This document shows, piece after piece, positions 52,122 to 61,319 of a stretch of 64,000 nt of DNA. The stretch is from Methylibium sp035762065 (GTDB lineage: Bacteria > Pseudomonadota > Gammaproteobacteria > Burkholderiales > Burkholderiaceae_C). The stretch is from assembly GCF_035762065.1 (NCBI RefSeq), contig NZ_DASTPW010000043.1:1-64000 (forward strand), written 5' to 3'. The translations under genes were made by a program, and so were the position numbers. Position 1 is the stretch's first letter. Each line of letters starts with the position of its first letter. The notes beneath the pieces were generated by a model that was given only the letters and a program-made list of their open reading frames with translations, did no database searches and was not told the origin of the DNA.

Positions 52122-53285
52122 TCACGCCTTCGCCGTGCCTTGGCCTGCGCACCGGCTCATGGATCGGCGATACCACTCGTGGAAGTGCTGCATGCCGTCT
52201 TCCATCGGGCTCTGGTAGGGGCCGTGCTCGTCGTCGCCGCGGCGCCAGAGCGCCTCGCGGCCGGCGTCCATGCGCAAGGCGATTTCATCGTCCTCGACGC
52301 AGGTCTCCATGTAGGCGGCCTGCTGCGCTTCGACGAACTCGCGCTCGAAGGCGGCGATCTCCTCCGGGTAGAAGAACTCGACGAGGTTGAGCGTCTTGCG
52401 CGGACCCTGCGGGTAGAGCGTCGAGACGACCAGCACGTGCGGGTACCACTCGACCATCACCGTCGGATGCAGCGTCAGCCAGATCGCGCCGTGCGCCGGC
52501 GGCGTGCCGCCGTGCTGGCTGGCGCGGAAGGCCTTCAGCGCCTCGTGCCAGCGGCGGTAGACGTCGGAGCCGGGCTTGCCCAGCGCCTCGTCGCCGTGCT
52601 TGGCGACGCCCACCGTCTGCACCGAGAACTCGCGGCCCATCTGCCAGCGCAGGTCGTCGCAGGCGACGAAGTTGCCGAGGCCCGGATGGAAGGGGCCGAC
52701 GTGGTAGTCCTCGAGGTAGACCTCGATGAAGCTCTTCCAGTTGTAGTCGCAGTGATGCAGGTGCGCACGATCGAACACGTAGCCGCTGAAGTCGAGTTCG
52801 GGCGGCAGCGCGAGCGTGGCCAGTGCGGTCGCGACGTTCGCGCGGTCGGCGCCTCCCTCGAACAGCAGGCCGTTCCAGCGCTGCACCGGGTAGTTCTTGA
52901 GGTGCAGGCAGGGGTCGTCGGGGAAGTGCGGCGCGCCGACGAGGCGGCCGTGCAGGTCGTAGGTCCAGCGGTGCAGCGGGCAGACGACGTGCTGGCCGGT
53001 CTGGCCGCGGCCACGCAGCATCACCGCCTGGCGATGGCGGCAGACGTTCGAGACGAGCTCGATGCCGTCGGGCGTGTGCAGCAGTGCGCGGCCATCGCCT
53101 TCGTGCAGCAGCGCGTGGTAGTCGCCGACCTCGGGCACTGCGAGCGCGTGGCCCAGGTAGCGCGGGCCGGGCCGGATGATCAGCTCCTGCTCGCGGCGGT
53201 AGGTCTCCTCGTCGAAATAGCTCGACACGGGCAGCTGCGCATGGCTGCGCTCGAGGGCTTCGCGGGTGATGCTCAGGTCGGACAT
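52122..53285 (-). CDS. Rieske-type aromatic ring-hydroxylating oxygenase alpha subunit
   Basis: 387 residues. The Rieske [2Fe-2S] motif CxH-x17-CxxH is exact: CRH near residue 82 and CPLH near 102. The mononuclear iron site is given by EDYHVGPFHPG (HxxxxH) with a later Asp. The C-terminal catalytic domain is of the RO_alpha type. The relatives include choline/carnitine-type and phenylpropionate-type oxygenases; without a beta subunit or reductase nearby the substrate is unclear. MSDLSITREAL is taken as the start. Confidence 0.9.
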   Translation of the reverse strand: MSDLSITREALERSHAQLPVSSYFDEETYRREQELIIRPGPRYLGHALAVPEVGDYHALLHEGDGRALLHTPDGIELVSNVCRHRQAVMLRGRGQTGQHVVCPLHRWTYDLHGRLVGAPHFPDDPCLHLKNYPVQRWNGLLFEGGADRANVATALATLALPPELDFSGYVFDRAHLHHCDYNWKSFIEVYLEDYHVGPFHPGLGNFVACDDLRWQMGREFSVQTVGVAKHGDEALGKPGSDVYRRWHEALKAFRASQHGGTPPAHGAIWLTLHPTVMVEWYPHVLVVSTLYPQGPRKTLNLVEFFYPEEIAAFEREFVEAQQAAYMETCVEDDEIALRMDAGREALWRRGDDEHGPYQSPMEDGMQHFHEWYRRSMSRCAGQGTAKA

Positions 53286-53490
53286 GATCCCCAGGCGGTC
53301 GGAAAACTTGAACCGGGACACCGGCGCAGCGACATGCCGCGCCACCGAGGAGGGTGGGAACCCGCGCCGGGCGAAGCGGCTTGGCACGGGGAGCGGGATT
53401 CTATCGACGGGGACGTCCAGCGGCTTCGATGCGAGCGGGCAAGCCGCGGGCCGGGAAGGGCCGCTGACTACAATCCCGGCCATTCGCGCC

Positions 53491-53760
53491 ATGCCCAAGC
53501 AAGTGCCCGCCGACGGGCCGCCACCCACCGCCGAAACACCGCAGGACGCGCCTTCGAACTACGAGGCGGCGCTGGGCGAACTCGAACGGCTGGTCGCGTC
53601 GATGGAAGCCGGCGCGCTGCCGCTCGACGACCTCCTCGCCAGCTACCGCCGCGGCGCCTACCTGCTCGACTACTGTCGCGAGAAGCTCGAGGCCGTCGAG
53701 CAGCAGGTGCAGGTGCTCGAAGCCGGCCAGTGGCGCAGCTTCAACCCCAACGCCGCATGA
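53491..53760 (+). CDS. xseB: Exodeoxyribonuclease VII small subunit
   Basis: 89 residues. The conserved core NYEAALGELERLVASMEAGA then LPLDDLLASYRRGAYLL is diagnostic. With XseA it forms the single-strand nuclease ExoVII. Its stop overlaps the ispA start (ATGA), giving the common xseB-ispA-dxs order. Confidence 0.95.
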   Translation: MPKQVPADGPPPTAETPQDAPSNYEAALGELERLVASMEAGALPLDDLLASYRRGAYLLDYCREKLEAVEQQVQVLEAGQWRSFNPNAA

Positions 53761-54650
53761 AGCGCGACGCCTTCGAGAGCTGGAGCCGCGAGAGCCTGGC
53801 GGCCGTCGAACAGGCGCTCGGGCGCTGGGTGCCGGCGGACGCGCCGGCGGGCCTGGGCGAGGCGATGCGCTACGGCGTGCTCGACGGCGGCAAGCGGCTG
53901 CGCCCGCTGCTCGTGCTGGCGGCGGCCGAGGCGAGCGAGGCGGCCGATCAAGAGGCCGCTCTGCGTGCCGCGTGCTCGGTCGAACTGATCCACGCCTACT
54001 CGCTGATCCACGACGACATGCCGTGCATGGACGACGACGTGCTCCGTCGCGGCAAGCCGACGGTGCACGTGCGCTACGGCGAAGCGATGGCGATGCTCGC
54101 CGGCGACGCGATGCAGGCACTCGCCTTCGAAGTGCTGACGCCGCCCGGCGATGCGGTCGCGCCGGGCCTGCAGGCCCGGCTGTGCGCCTTGCTCGCGCGC
54201 GCCGCCGGTGGCGACGGCATGGCCGGCGGCCAGGCGATCGACCTCGCGAGCGTCGGCCGCTCGCTCGACGAGCCGGCGCTGTCCGACATGCACCGCCGCA
54301 AGACCGGCGCGCTGCTGCAGGCCAGCGTGATGATGGGCGCGGCCTGCGGCACGACGGATGCCCGAGCCTGGGCCGCGCTGGCCGATTACGGCGCGGCGAT
54401 CGGCCTGGCCTTCCAGGTCGTCGACGACATCCTCGACGCGACGCAGGCCTCCGGCACCCTCGGCAAGACCGCCGGCAAGGACGCCGACCACAACAAGCCG
54501 ACCTACGTCACCGTGCTCGGCCTCGACGCGGCCCAGCGCCATGCCGAGGCGCTGCGCAACCAGGCGCAGGCGGCGCTGGCCGGAAGCGGCCTCGCGCATG
54601 CCGCGCGCTTGAGCGTGCTGGCCGACAAGGTGGTCGAGCGCGAGTCATGA
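53757..54650 (+). CDS. ispA: Farnesyl diphosphate synthase (polyprenyl synthetase)
   Basis: 297 residues. First Asp-rich motif DDMPCMDDD near residue 85 and second DDILD near 225, with GGKRLRPLLVLA and KPTVHVRYGEAMAMLAGDAM. It condenses IPP with DMAPP and GPP to farnesyl diphosphate. It is coupled to xseB upstream and dxs downstream. Confidence 0.96.
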   Translation: MKRDAFESWSRESLAAVEQALGRWVPADAPAGLGEAMRYGVLDGGKRLRPLLVLAAAEASEAADQEAALRAACSVELIHAYSLIHDDMPCMDDDVLRRGKPTVHVRYGEAMAMLAGDAMQALAFEVLTPPGDAVAPGLQARLCALLARAAGGDGMAGGQAIDLASVGRSLDEPALSDMHRRKTGALLQASVMMGAACGTTDARAWAALADYGAAIGLAFQVVDDILDATQASGTLGKTAGKDADHNKPTYVTVLGLDAAQRHAEALRNQAQAALAGSGLAHAARLSVLADKVVERES

Positions 54651-54660
54651 GAGGGCACCG

Positions 54661-56556
54661 ATGAAAACCTACCCGCTGCTGTCCAAGATCGACCAGCCCG
54701 CCGAGCTGCGCAAGCTCGAGCGCGCGCAGCTCAAGCAGCTGGCCGACGAGCTGCGCGACCACCTGCTGACCAGCGTCGCGCAGACCGGCGGCCACCTGAG
54801 CAGCAACCTCGGCACCGTCGAGCTGACGATCGCCTTGCACTACGTGTTCGACACGCCGCGCGACCGGCTGGTGTGGGACGTCGGGCACCAGACCTACCCG
54901 CACAAGATCCTCACCGGCCGGCGCGACCGCATGCTTTCCCTGCGCCAGCTCGGCGGCATCAGCGGCTTTCCGCGCCGCGACGAGAGCGAGTACGACACCT
55001 TCGGCACCGCGCACAGTTCGACATCGATCTCGGCCGCGCTGGGCATGGCGCTGGCCGCGCAGATCAAGGGCGAGGAGCGCCGCTCGGTCGCGATCATCGG
55101 CGACGGCGCGATGAGCGCCGGCATGGCCTTCGAGGCACTGAACAACGCGGGCGACTCGGCCGCCAACATGCTCGTCGTGCTCAACGACAACGACATGTCG
55201 ATCTCGCCGCCGGTCGGCGCGCTCAACAAGTACCTCGCGCGGCTGATGAGCGGGCGCTTCTACAGCGCCGCGCGCGAGGGCGCGAAGAGCGTGCTGAAGA
55301 AGGCGCCGCCGCTGTTCGAGCTGGCCCGGCGGCTCGAGGAGCACGCGAAAGGCATGGTCGTGCCGGGCACGATCTTCGAGGAGTTCGGCTTCAACTACGT
55401 CGGCCCGATCGACGGCCACGACCTCGACGCGCTGGTGCCGACGCTGGAGAACCTGCGCGACCTGAAGGGCCCGCAGTTCCTGCACGTGGTCACCAAGAAG
55501 GGCTACGGCTACAAGCTCGCCGAGGCCGACCCGATCAACTACCACGGACCGACCCCCTTCGACCCCAAGGTCGGCATCGTCAAGAAGGCCCCGGGCAAGC
55601 CGAGCTTCACGCAGGTCTTCGGCCAGTGGCTGTGCGACATGGCCGCCGAGGACGAGCGGCTCGTGGGCATCACGCCGGCGATGCGCGAGGGCTCGGGCAT
55701 GGTCGAGTTCGAGCAGCGCTTCCCCAAGCGCTACTTCGATGTCGGCATCGCCGAGCAGCATGCGGTGACCTTCGCCGGCGGCCTGGCGTGCGAAGGTCTG
55801 AAGCCGGTCGTCGCGATCTACTCGACCTTCCTGCAGCGTGGCTACGACCAGCTGGTCCACGACATCGCGATCCAGAAGCTGCCGGTGGTCTTCGCGCTCG
55901 ATCGCGCCGGCCTGGTGGGTGCCGACGGCGCGACGCACGCCGGCGCCTACGACATCGCCTACATCCGCTGCATCCCGAACTGCAGCCTCATCGCGCCGGC
56001 CGACGAGAACGAATGCCGGCAGGCGCTGACCGCGGCGTTCCGCCAGGACCACCCGGTCGCGGTGCGCTACCCGCGCGGTGCCGGCGCCGGCGTCGCAATC
56101 GAGCCCGGGCTGGCTGCGCTGCCGTGGGGCCGCGGCGAGATCCGCCGCCATGCGCGGCCGAGCGGTCGCCGCATCGCGATCCTCGCCTTCGGCACGCTGC
56201 TGTACCCGGCGCTCGCGGCCGGCGAGAAGCTCGACGCGACGGTGGCCAACATGCGCTTCGTCAAGCCGCTCGACACCGAACTGCTGGTCGAACTCGCGCG
56301 CACCCACGAGGCGCTGGTGACGGTCGAGGAAGGCTGCGTCGCCGGCGGCGCCGGCAGCGCGGTGCTCGAAGCGCTGCAGAGCGCGGGCCTCGCCAACCCG
56401 GTGCTGATGCTCGGCCTGCCCGACGTCTTCATCGAACACGGCGACCCGGCGAAGCTGCTGGCGCAGCAGGGGCTCGACGCGGCCGGCATCGAGCAGAGCA
56501 TCCTCAAGCGCTTCGGCGCGAAGCTGGAGCTGGTGCGCCCGGCGATCAACGGCTGA
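54661..56556 (+). CDS. dxs: 1-deoxy-D-xylulose-5-phosphate synthase
   Basis: 631 residues, as usual. The ThDP-binding motif IGDGAMSAGMAFEALNNAG is near residue 150. HLSSNLGTVELTIALHYVFD, the central TLRxxD-type region DVGIAEQHAVTFAGGLA and the C-terminal transketolase_C domain complete the enzyme. It makes DXP from pyruvate and glyceraldehyde-3-phosphate, the first step of the MEP isoprenoid pathway, feeding IspA encoded just upstream. Confidence 0.97.
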   Translation: MKTYPLLSKIDQPAELRKLERAQLKQLADELRDHLLTSVAQTGGHLSSNLGTVELTIALHYVFDTPRDRLVWDVGHQTYPHKILTGRRDRMLSLRQLGGISGFPRRDESEYDTFGTAHSSTSISAALGMALAAQIKGEERRSVAIIGDGAMSAGMAFEALNNAGDSAANMLVVLNDNDMSISPPVGALNKYLARLMSGRFYSAAREGAKSVLKKAPPLFELARRLEEHAKGMVVPGTIFEEFGFNYVGPIDGHDLDALVPTLENLRDLKGPQFLHVVTKKGYGYKLAEADPINYHGPTPFDPKVGIVKKAPGKPSFTQVFGQWLCDMAAEDERLVGITPAMREGSGMVEFEQRFPKRYFDVGIAEQHAVTFAGGLACEGLKPVVAIYSTFLQRGYDQLVHDIAIQKLPVVFALDRAGLVGADGATHAGAYDIAYIRCIPNCSLIAPADENECRQALTAAFRQDHPVAVRYPRGAGAGVAIEPGLAALPWGRGEIRRHARPSGRRIAILAFGTLLYPALAAGEKLDATVANMRFVKPLDTELLVELARTHEALVTVEEGCVAGGAGSAVLEALQSAGLANPVLMLGLPDVFIEHGDPAKLLAQQGLDAAGIEQSILKRFGAKLELVRPAING

Positions 56557-56571
56557 AGAAGCGCCGACGCG

Positions 56572-57027
56572 ATGCGCATCGAACTCGACGATCCCGCCCG
56601 GCCCGACGTGCTCGCGCTGCTCGAGGAGCATCTGCGCGACATGCACGCGATCTCGCCGCCCGAGAGCGTGCACGCGCTGGACGTCGCGCGGCTCAAGGCC
56701 CCCGACATCAGCTTCTGGACCGTGCGCGACGGCGACGAACTGCTGGGCTGCGGCGCACTCAAGGAACTCGACCCCGGGCACGGCGAGCTCAAGTCGATGC
56801 GCACGCCGTCCACCGGCCGCAGGCGAGGCGCCGGCCGGGCGGTGCTCGCGCACATGCTCGGCGAAGCGCACAAGCGCGGCTACAGGCGCGTCAGCCTCGA
56901 GACCGGCCCGGTCGCCACCTTCCTCGCGGCCCACAAGCTCTACGAGAGCGTCGGCTTCCGCCCCTGCGGACCGTTCGGCGACTACCGGCCCGATCCGCAC
57001 AGCGTGTTCATGACCCTGGAGCTGTAG
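56572..57027 (+). CDS. GNAT-family N-acetyltransferase
   Basis: 151 residues. Motif A here reads MRTPSTGRRRGAGRAVLAHM, followed by YRRVSLETGPVATFLAAHKL and LYESVGFRPCGPFGDY. It resembles the YiaC/Spt10-like small acetyltransferases. It starts 15 bases after dxs and may be co-transcribed. Confidence 0.9.
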   Translation: MRIELDDPARPDVLALLEEHLRDMHAISPPESVHALDVARLKAPDISFWTVRDGDELLGCGALKELDPGHGELKSMRTPSTGRRRGAGRAVLAHMLGEAHKRGYRRVSLETGPVATFLAAHKLYESVGFRPCGPFGDYRPDPHSVFMTLEL

Positions 57028-57180
57028 CGCCCGGGCATCGAAGGCGCGAGCCGGGCGGCGCGTGCGACTTGAACCGCACGCATCGCTGCGATCAGACCTT
57101 TCGAACCCACGGCCTCGTTGCCGCTGTCATGCTCGCGACTGCCTTGCGCCCCGTCTGAACCGAGCATCCCGACGCTTGCC

Positions 57181-58014
57181 ATGAACGACATGACCCACCC
57201 CGCCTCCTCATCGCTGCTCGCCGGGATGCACATTCCCGACACGCAAAGCGAGCGCGACGAGCGTCACCTGACGATCCAGCGCGTCGGCGTGAAGGCGCTG
57301 CGCTATCCGCTCGCGATCCGCGTCGCCGGCACCGCGGCGACGACGGTCGCGAGCTGGAGCCTCGACGTGGCGCTGCCGGCCGAGCAGAAGGGCACGCACA
57401 TGTCGCGCTTCGTCGCATGGCTCGACGCGCTGGCCGCGGCCGGCGTGCCGCTCGATGCCGGCGCGCTGCGCGTCGAACTGGGCGCGATGCTCGACAAGCT
57501 GCATGCCGACGAAGGCCGCATCGAGGCGCGCTTTCCGTTCTTCATCCGCAAGCACGCGCCGGTCTCCGGCGTCGCGAGCCTGCTCGAGTACGAAGGCGCG
57601 TGGATCGCCGAGCGGCGTGCCGGCGTCATCACCATCTGGTGCGAGGCGGTGGTCCCGGTCAAGAGCCTGTGTCCCTGCTCGAAGGAGATCAGCGACTACG
57701 GCGCGCACAACCAGCGCTCGCACGTGACGATCCGCGCCGAGCTGCTGGAGCACGACGGCGCGGCCGTCGGCTTCGAGCACCTGGTGCAGCACGCCGAGGC
57801 CTCCGCCTCCAGCGAGATCTGGGGCCTGCTCAAGCGCAGCGACGAGAAGTGGATCACCGAGCGCGCCTACGAGAACCCGAAGTTCGTCGAGGACCTCGTG
57901 CGCGACGTGGCGCTGCGGCTGAACGCCGATGCGCGGCTGGGGCGCTACCGGGTCGAGGTCGAGAACTTCGAGTCGATCCACGCGCACAGCGCGTTCGCGG
58001 TGATCGAGCGCTGA
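57181..58014 (+). CDS. folE2: GTP cyclohydrolase FolE2 (type IB)
   Basis: 277 residues. FolE2 features: HLTIQRVGVKALRYPLAIRV, MSRFVAWLDAL, and the metal-site Cys in VKSLCPCSKEISDYGAHNQR. ENFESIHAHSAFAVIER closes the protein. It converts GTP to dihydroneopterin triphosphate and does not require zinc specifically. The pathway fits the neighbouring pabBC gene (folate) and the pterin-dependent C1 genes further right. Confidence 0.95.
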   Translation: MNDMTHPASSSLLAGMHIPDTQSERDERHLTIQRVGVKALRYPLAIRVAGTAATTVASWSLDVALPAEQKGTHMSRFVAWLDALAAAGVPLDAGALRVELGAMLDKLHADEGRIEARFPFFIRKHAPVSGVASLLEYEGAWIAERRAGVITIWCEAVVPVKSLCPCSKEISDYGAHNQRSHVTIRAELLEHDGAAVGFEHLVQHAEASASSEIWGLLKRSDEKWITERAYENPKFVEDLVRDVALRLNADARLGRYRVEVENFESIHAHSAFAVIER

Positions 58015-58035
58015 GTTCGCCGCGGCGCCTTCGGT

Positions 58036-58686
58036 TCAGACGATCGCCCAGCCCCGTTCGGCCGCCACCTGCCTCAGGCGCGGCTCGGGCCGCACGGCCA
58101 CCGGCTCGCTGACGGCCTCCAGCAGCGGCAGGTCCCCGGCCGAGTCGCTGTAGAAGAAGCTGCGTTCGAAGCTCGCGAGCGCGAGTCCTTCCAGCTGCAG
58201 CCAGCTTTGCAGCTTCGCCAGCTTCTGCGCACCGGCGCACGGCGGGCCGGCCAGCTCGCCGGTGAGCTGGCCGTGCGAATCGGCGAGCGCCTCGCTCGCG
58301 AGCGTCTCGCCGATGCCGAAGGCCTGCGCGTAGACCTCGGCGATGAAGCGCGTCGTTGCGGTCACGAGCACGCAGCGGTCGCCGGCGTCGAGGTGCCGCT
58401 TCACGAGCGCGCGCGCCGACGGCTCCAGGCTGGCCGGCACCGTCGCCGCGAATTCGGCGGTCCAGGCACGCAGGTCGGCGCGCGCGATTTCGGCCATCGG
58501 CGCGAGCAGCGCGCGCTGCACGGTGCGCACGTCGGCTTCGCTCCTGACGTAGCGCAGGCACACGTCGAGGTAGCGCGCGACGACCTCCGGCGTGGTGCGC
58601 TCGCGGTCGGCGAGGAAGCGCAGCCAGGCCATGCCGCTGTCGAAGGGGATCAGCGTGTGGTCGAGGTCGAAGAGCGCGAGGCGCAT
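58036..58686 (-). CDS. HAD-IB family phosphatase (SerB-like)
   Basis: 216 residues. Motif I LALFDLDHTLIPFDSG, motif II VLVTATTRFIAEVYA, and motif III YSDSAGDLPLLEAVSEPVAV. The pattern fits the HAD-IB group that includes phosphoserine phosphatase and CicA; the substrate is unknown. It begins 11 bases after pabBC. Confidence 0.93.
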   Translation of the reverse strand: MRLALFDLDHTLIPFDSGMAWLRFLADRERTTPEVVARYLDVCLRYVRSEADVRTVQRALLAPMAEIARADLRAWTAEFAATVPASLEPSARALVKRHLDAGDRCVLVTATTRFIAEVYAQAFGIGETLASEALADSHGQLTGELAGPPCAGAQKLAKLQSWLQLEGLALASFERSFFYSDSAGDLPLLEAVSEPVAVRPEPRLRQVAAERGWAIV

Positions 58687-58697
58687 CGCGGCGAGTT

Positions 58698-60557
58698 TCA
58701 CGCGAGCCGTGCGGGCAGCGCGCCGCGCAGGGCATTGCACACGACGATCGCTTCGGCACGCCGCAGCTCGTCGCGCGTCAGGCTGCGCTCGCGCGCGGCC
58801 CAGGCGGCGTCGGCGAGCAGCGTCGCGCGCGCGATGCCCGGCAGCGCGCCGTCGGCGAGCGGCGGGGTGAACCAGCGGCCGCCGAGCTTGACGAAGACGT
58901 TGCTGCGGCCACCTTCGACGAGCCGGCCGTCGCCCGTGAAGAACAGGCTGTCGAAGCAGCCCTGCGCCTCGGCCGCGCGCACGCCGGCGTCGTAGAGCGC
59001 GCGCAGCGTCGTCTTGTGGCCGGCGAGCGGCCGGGCGTCGGGCAGGGTCTCGTCGGCGATGCGCAGCTGCGGCGGGCCGTCGGGCAAGGGGTGCAGCGCC
59101 GCGGCCTGCAGCTCGAAGCGGCCGGCGCGCTCGAGGACGAGCTTCACGCGATGCGGTCCGCCCGCCGCAAGCCGATCCACCTCGGCCTGCAGCGCCTCGC
59201 GCAGCTCGATCTCGTCGAATCGAAAGCCGAGCTGCCGAGCGCTGATCGCGAGCCGCGCGAGGTGCCGGTCGAGGTCGCGCACGCCGCCGGCGCGCGTGGC
59301 GTGCATCGTCTCGAACAGCGCGAAGCCCGGGTCGAGCCCGGTGAGGAAACGCGCCTTCAGCTGGCACTCGGCGTACTCGTCGGCCGCCTCGCTGTCGAGC
59401 ACGATGCCGGCGCCGATGCCGAGCCGGCCGGCGCGCAGCCCCTCGCGTTCCTTGCCCAGCGTCAGCGTGCGGATCGCGACCGAGAGGCAGAAGTCGGCGC
59501 AGGCCGCGCCGGCGGTCGGCGCATCGATCCAGCCGATGGCGCCGCAGTACGGCCCGCGCGGCGTCGATTCGAGCTCGGCGATGCGCTTCATCGTCTGATG
59601 CTTCGGCGCGCCGGTGATCGAGCCGCAGGGGAACAGTGCGCGCAGCACCGCGGGGAAGCCCAGGTCCGCGCGCATCGTGGCGTGCACCGTCGAGGTCATC
59701 TGGAACACGGTTGCGTGCGACTCGATGTCGAACAGCTGCGGCACCTTCACCGAGCCGACCTCGGCGATGCGCCCGAGGTCGTTGCGCAGCAGGTCCACGA
59801 TCATCAGGTTCTCGGCACGGTTCTTGGTGTCGAGCTGCAGGTGGCGCGCGGTCTCGCTGTCGCCCTCGAAGACCGCCCGGCGCGGCGCCGTGCCCTTCAT
59901 CGGCTTCGCGACCAGCGCGCCGTCCGCGTGGCGCACGAAGAGCTCGGGCGAGCACGACAGCACGTGCGTGTGGCCGGTGGCCATGGCCTCGTCGGCCGGC
60001 AAGGCGATGAACGCGCCAAAGGGCACCGGCTGGCGCGCGCGCAGCCGCCGGTACAGCGCGGTGGGCGTGCCGTGCGCCTGGAAGTCCAAGCGGTAGGTGT
60101 AGTTGACCTGGTAGGTCTCGCCGGCGCGGATCGCCTCGTGGATCGCGTCGATCGCCGCATGGAAGGCGGCCTCGTCGACGCTCGCGCGCACGTCGATCGC
60201 ACCGGCGGCCTGCGGCTCGGCCGTCCCCTCCTGCCGCCCGAGCCAGTCGGCCACCTCGTCGGCCGCGAGCCGCTGCAGCGAGCGGAACAGCAGCACGCGA
60301 AGCGCCGCACGTTCGTCGCCGGCACGCCGGCCGGCGCCGACGAGCTTCGCGCCCCATTCGTAGTCGATCAGCAGCAGCGCGTGCAGGCCGTCGCGCTGGT
60401 CGGCCTCGACGGCGCGCCACAGCGCGTCGAGCTCGCGCGGGTCCTCGCAGCGGCGCGTGCGGGCGTGGTCGGTGTAGAGCCGGCTCGTCGGCTTCGCGGC
60501 GGTGGCGTGGCGGTCGTCGAGCAGCGCGAAGGCCGAGTGGCTGGGGACGGACTTCAC
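58698..60557 (-). CDS. pabB: Bifunctional aminodeoxychorismate synthase component I / aminodeoxychorismate lyase (PabB-PabC fusion)
   Basis: 619 residues from GTG 60557. Residues 1-385 are PabB: chorismate-binding motifs NRAENLMIVDLLRNDLGRIA, GSITGAPKHQTMKRIAELE and GIGAGIVLDSEAADEY. Residues 395-619 are PabC (PLP type IV): FALFETMHATRAGGVRDLDR, GHKTTLRALYDAGV with a candidate PLP Lys, and EGGRSNVFVKLGGRWFTPPL. It makes p-aminobenzoate for folate. The glutaminase PabA is not in the window. Confidence 0.95.
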   Translation of the reverse strand: MKSVPSHSAFALLDDRHATAAKPTSRLYTDHARTRRCEDPRELDALWRAVEADQRDGLHALLLIDYEWGAKLVGAGRRAGDERAALRVLLFRSLQRLAADEVADWLGRQEGTAEPQAAGAIDVRASVDEAAFHAAIDAIHEAIRAGETYQVNYTYRLDFQAHGTPTALYRRLRARQPVPFGAFIALPADEAMATGHTHVLSCSPELFVRHADGALVAKPMKGTAPRRAVFEGDSETARHLQLDTKNRAENLMIVDLLRNDLGRIAEVGSVKVPQLFDIESHATVFQMTSTVHATMRADLGFPAVLRALFPCGSITGAPKHQTMKRIAELESTPRGPYCGAIGWIDAPTAGAACADFCLSVAIRTLTLGKEREGLRAGRLGIGAGIVLDSEAADEYAECQLKARFLTGLDPGFALFETMHATRAGGVRDLDRHLARLAISARQLGFRFDEIELREALQAEVDRLAAGGPHRVKLVLERAGRFELQAAALHPLPDGPPQLRIADETLPDARPLAGHKTTLRALYDAGVRAAEAQGCFDSLFFTGDGRLVEGGRSNVFVKLGGRWFTPPLADGALPGIARATLLADAAWAARERSLTRDELRRAEAIVVCNALRGALPARLA

Positions 60558-60631
60558 CGCACGCGCTCAGACGCCCAGGCGCTCACCCACCGAGCAGCCG
60601 CCGCGGATCCGGCCTTGCCGGTCCGCCAGCG

Positions 60632-60672
60632 GCGCCCCCTCGAGGGGGAGCGGCGAAGCCGCAACGGGGGTG
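60632..60672. repeat. REP-like palindromic element downstream of fae
   Basis: CCCCCTCGAGGGGG (60635-60648) followed by the small hairpin GCGGCGAAGCCGC. Elements of this look are common in intergenic DNA of Burkholderiales. It lies just past the fae stop and could terminate its transcript. Confidence 0.65.
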
Positions 60673-60676
60673 GGCG

Positions 60677-61213
60677 TCATGACCAGTCGTCCATGTCGTG
60701 CTTGATCTTGTGGCGGTTCGCGATCAGCTCGTCGATCGACGGCTCGTTGTTCATCGCGCGCTTGATCGCGAGCTTGGTCGCCTCGTAGTTCGTGCGGTAC
60801 ATGTCCTTCTTGTCCAGGTTCGGATCCTTCGCGCAGCGCGGGTCGATCCACACCAGGCTGACGATGCACAGCTCGTCGACCTTGTCCTTCGGGATCACGC
60901 CGTCGATCACGCTGTCGAGCACCGCGTCGGCGGTCGCGGCCTGCACGACGCCGCCGAACAGGTCAATGTTCGCGCTGTCCTTCAGCGTCACCTTGGGCAC
61001 GGTGATGGTCGCGGGGCGGACCATCTGGTTGCACGCGCGGATCGCGAACATCGCGGTGTGGCCCTTGCTCTGCGCCATCATGTTCGCGAACGCTTGGCCG
61101 ACCGGACCGTCGGTGCGCCCGATGAGGATCTCGGGCATCGCGTCGGTGAACTGGCCGTCGGCGGCGAGCACGGTGGCTTCGCCGGCATGGAAGGTGTGGT
61201 GGTGCTTGCTCAT
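60677..61213 (-). CDS. fae: Formaldehyde-activating enzyme family protein (divergent Fae)
   Basis: 178 residues. The Fae fold is recognisable: GEATVLAADGQFTDAMPEIL, IGRTDGPVGQAFANMMAQSK, PKVTLKDSANIDLFGGVVQA and RTNYEATKLAIKRAM. Fae condenses formaldehyde with tetrahydromethanopterin. However, where canonical Fae has the catalytic His in AHIDLIIG, this protein has AMPEILIG, so it may belong to a paralogous group (Fae2/Fae3-like). An N-terminal MSKHHHT run is unusual. It is the last gene of the fhc cluster. Confidence 0.9.
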   Translation of the reverse strand: MSKHHHTFHAGEATVLAADGQFTDAMPEILIGRTDGPVGQAFANMMAQSKGHTAMFAIRACNQMVRPATITVPKVTLKDSANIDLFGGVVQAATADAVLDSVIDGVIPKDKVDELCIVSLVWIDPRCAKDPNLDKKDMYRTNYEATKLAIKRAMNNEPSIDELIANRHKIKHDMDDWS

Positions 61214-61319
61214 GGCTCGAAGGGGCGGGGCGGGTGACGAAGCGCGGCATTTTGCAAGCCGCGGCCGGCGGCGAACGGCAGCTCGCGACCGGTAACGGGC
61301 CGCCGGCGAGCCCGGCGAC

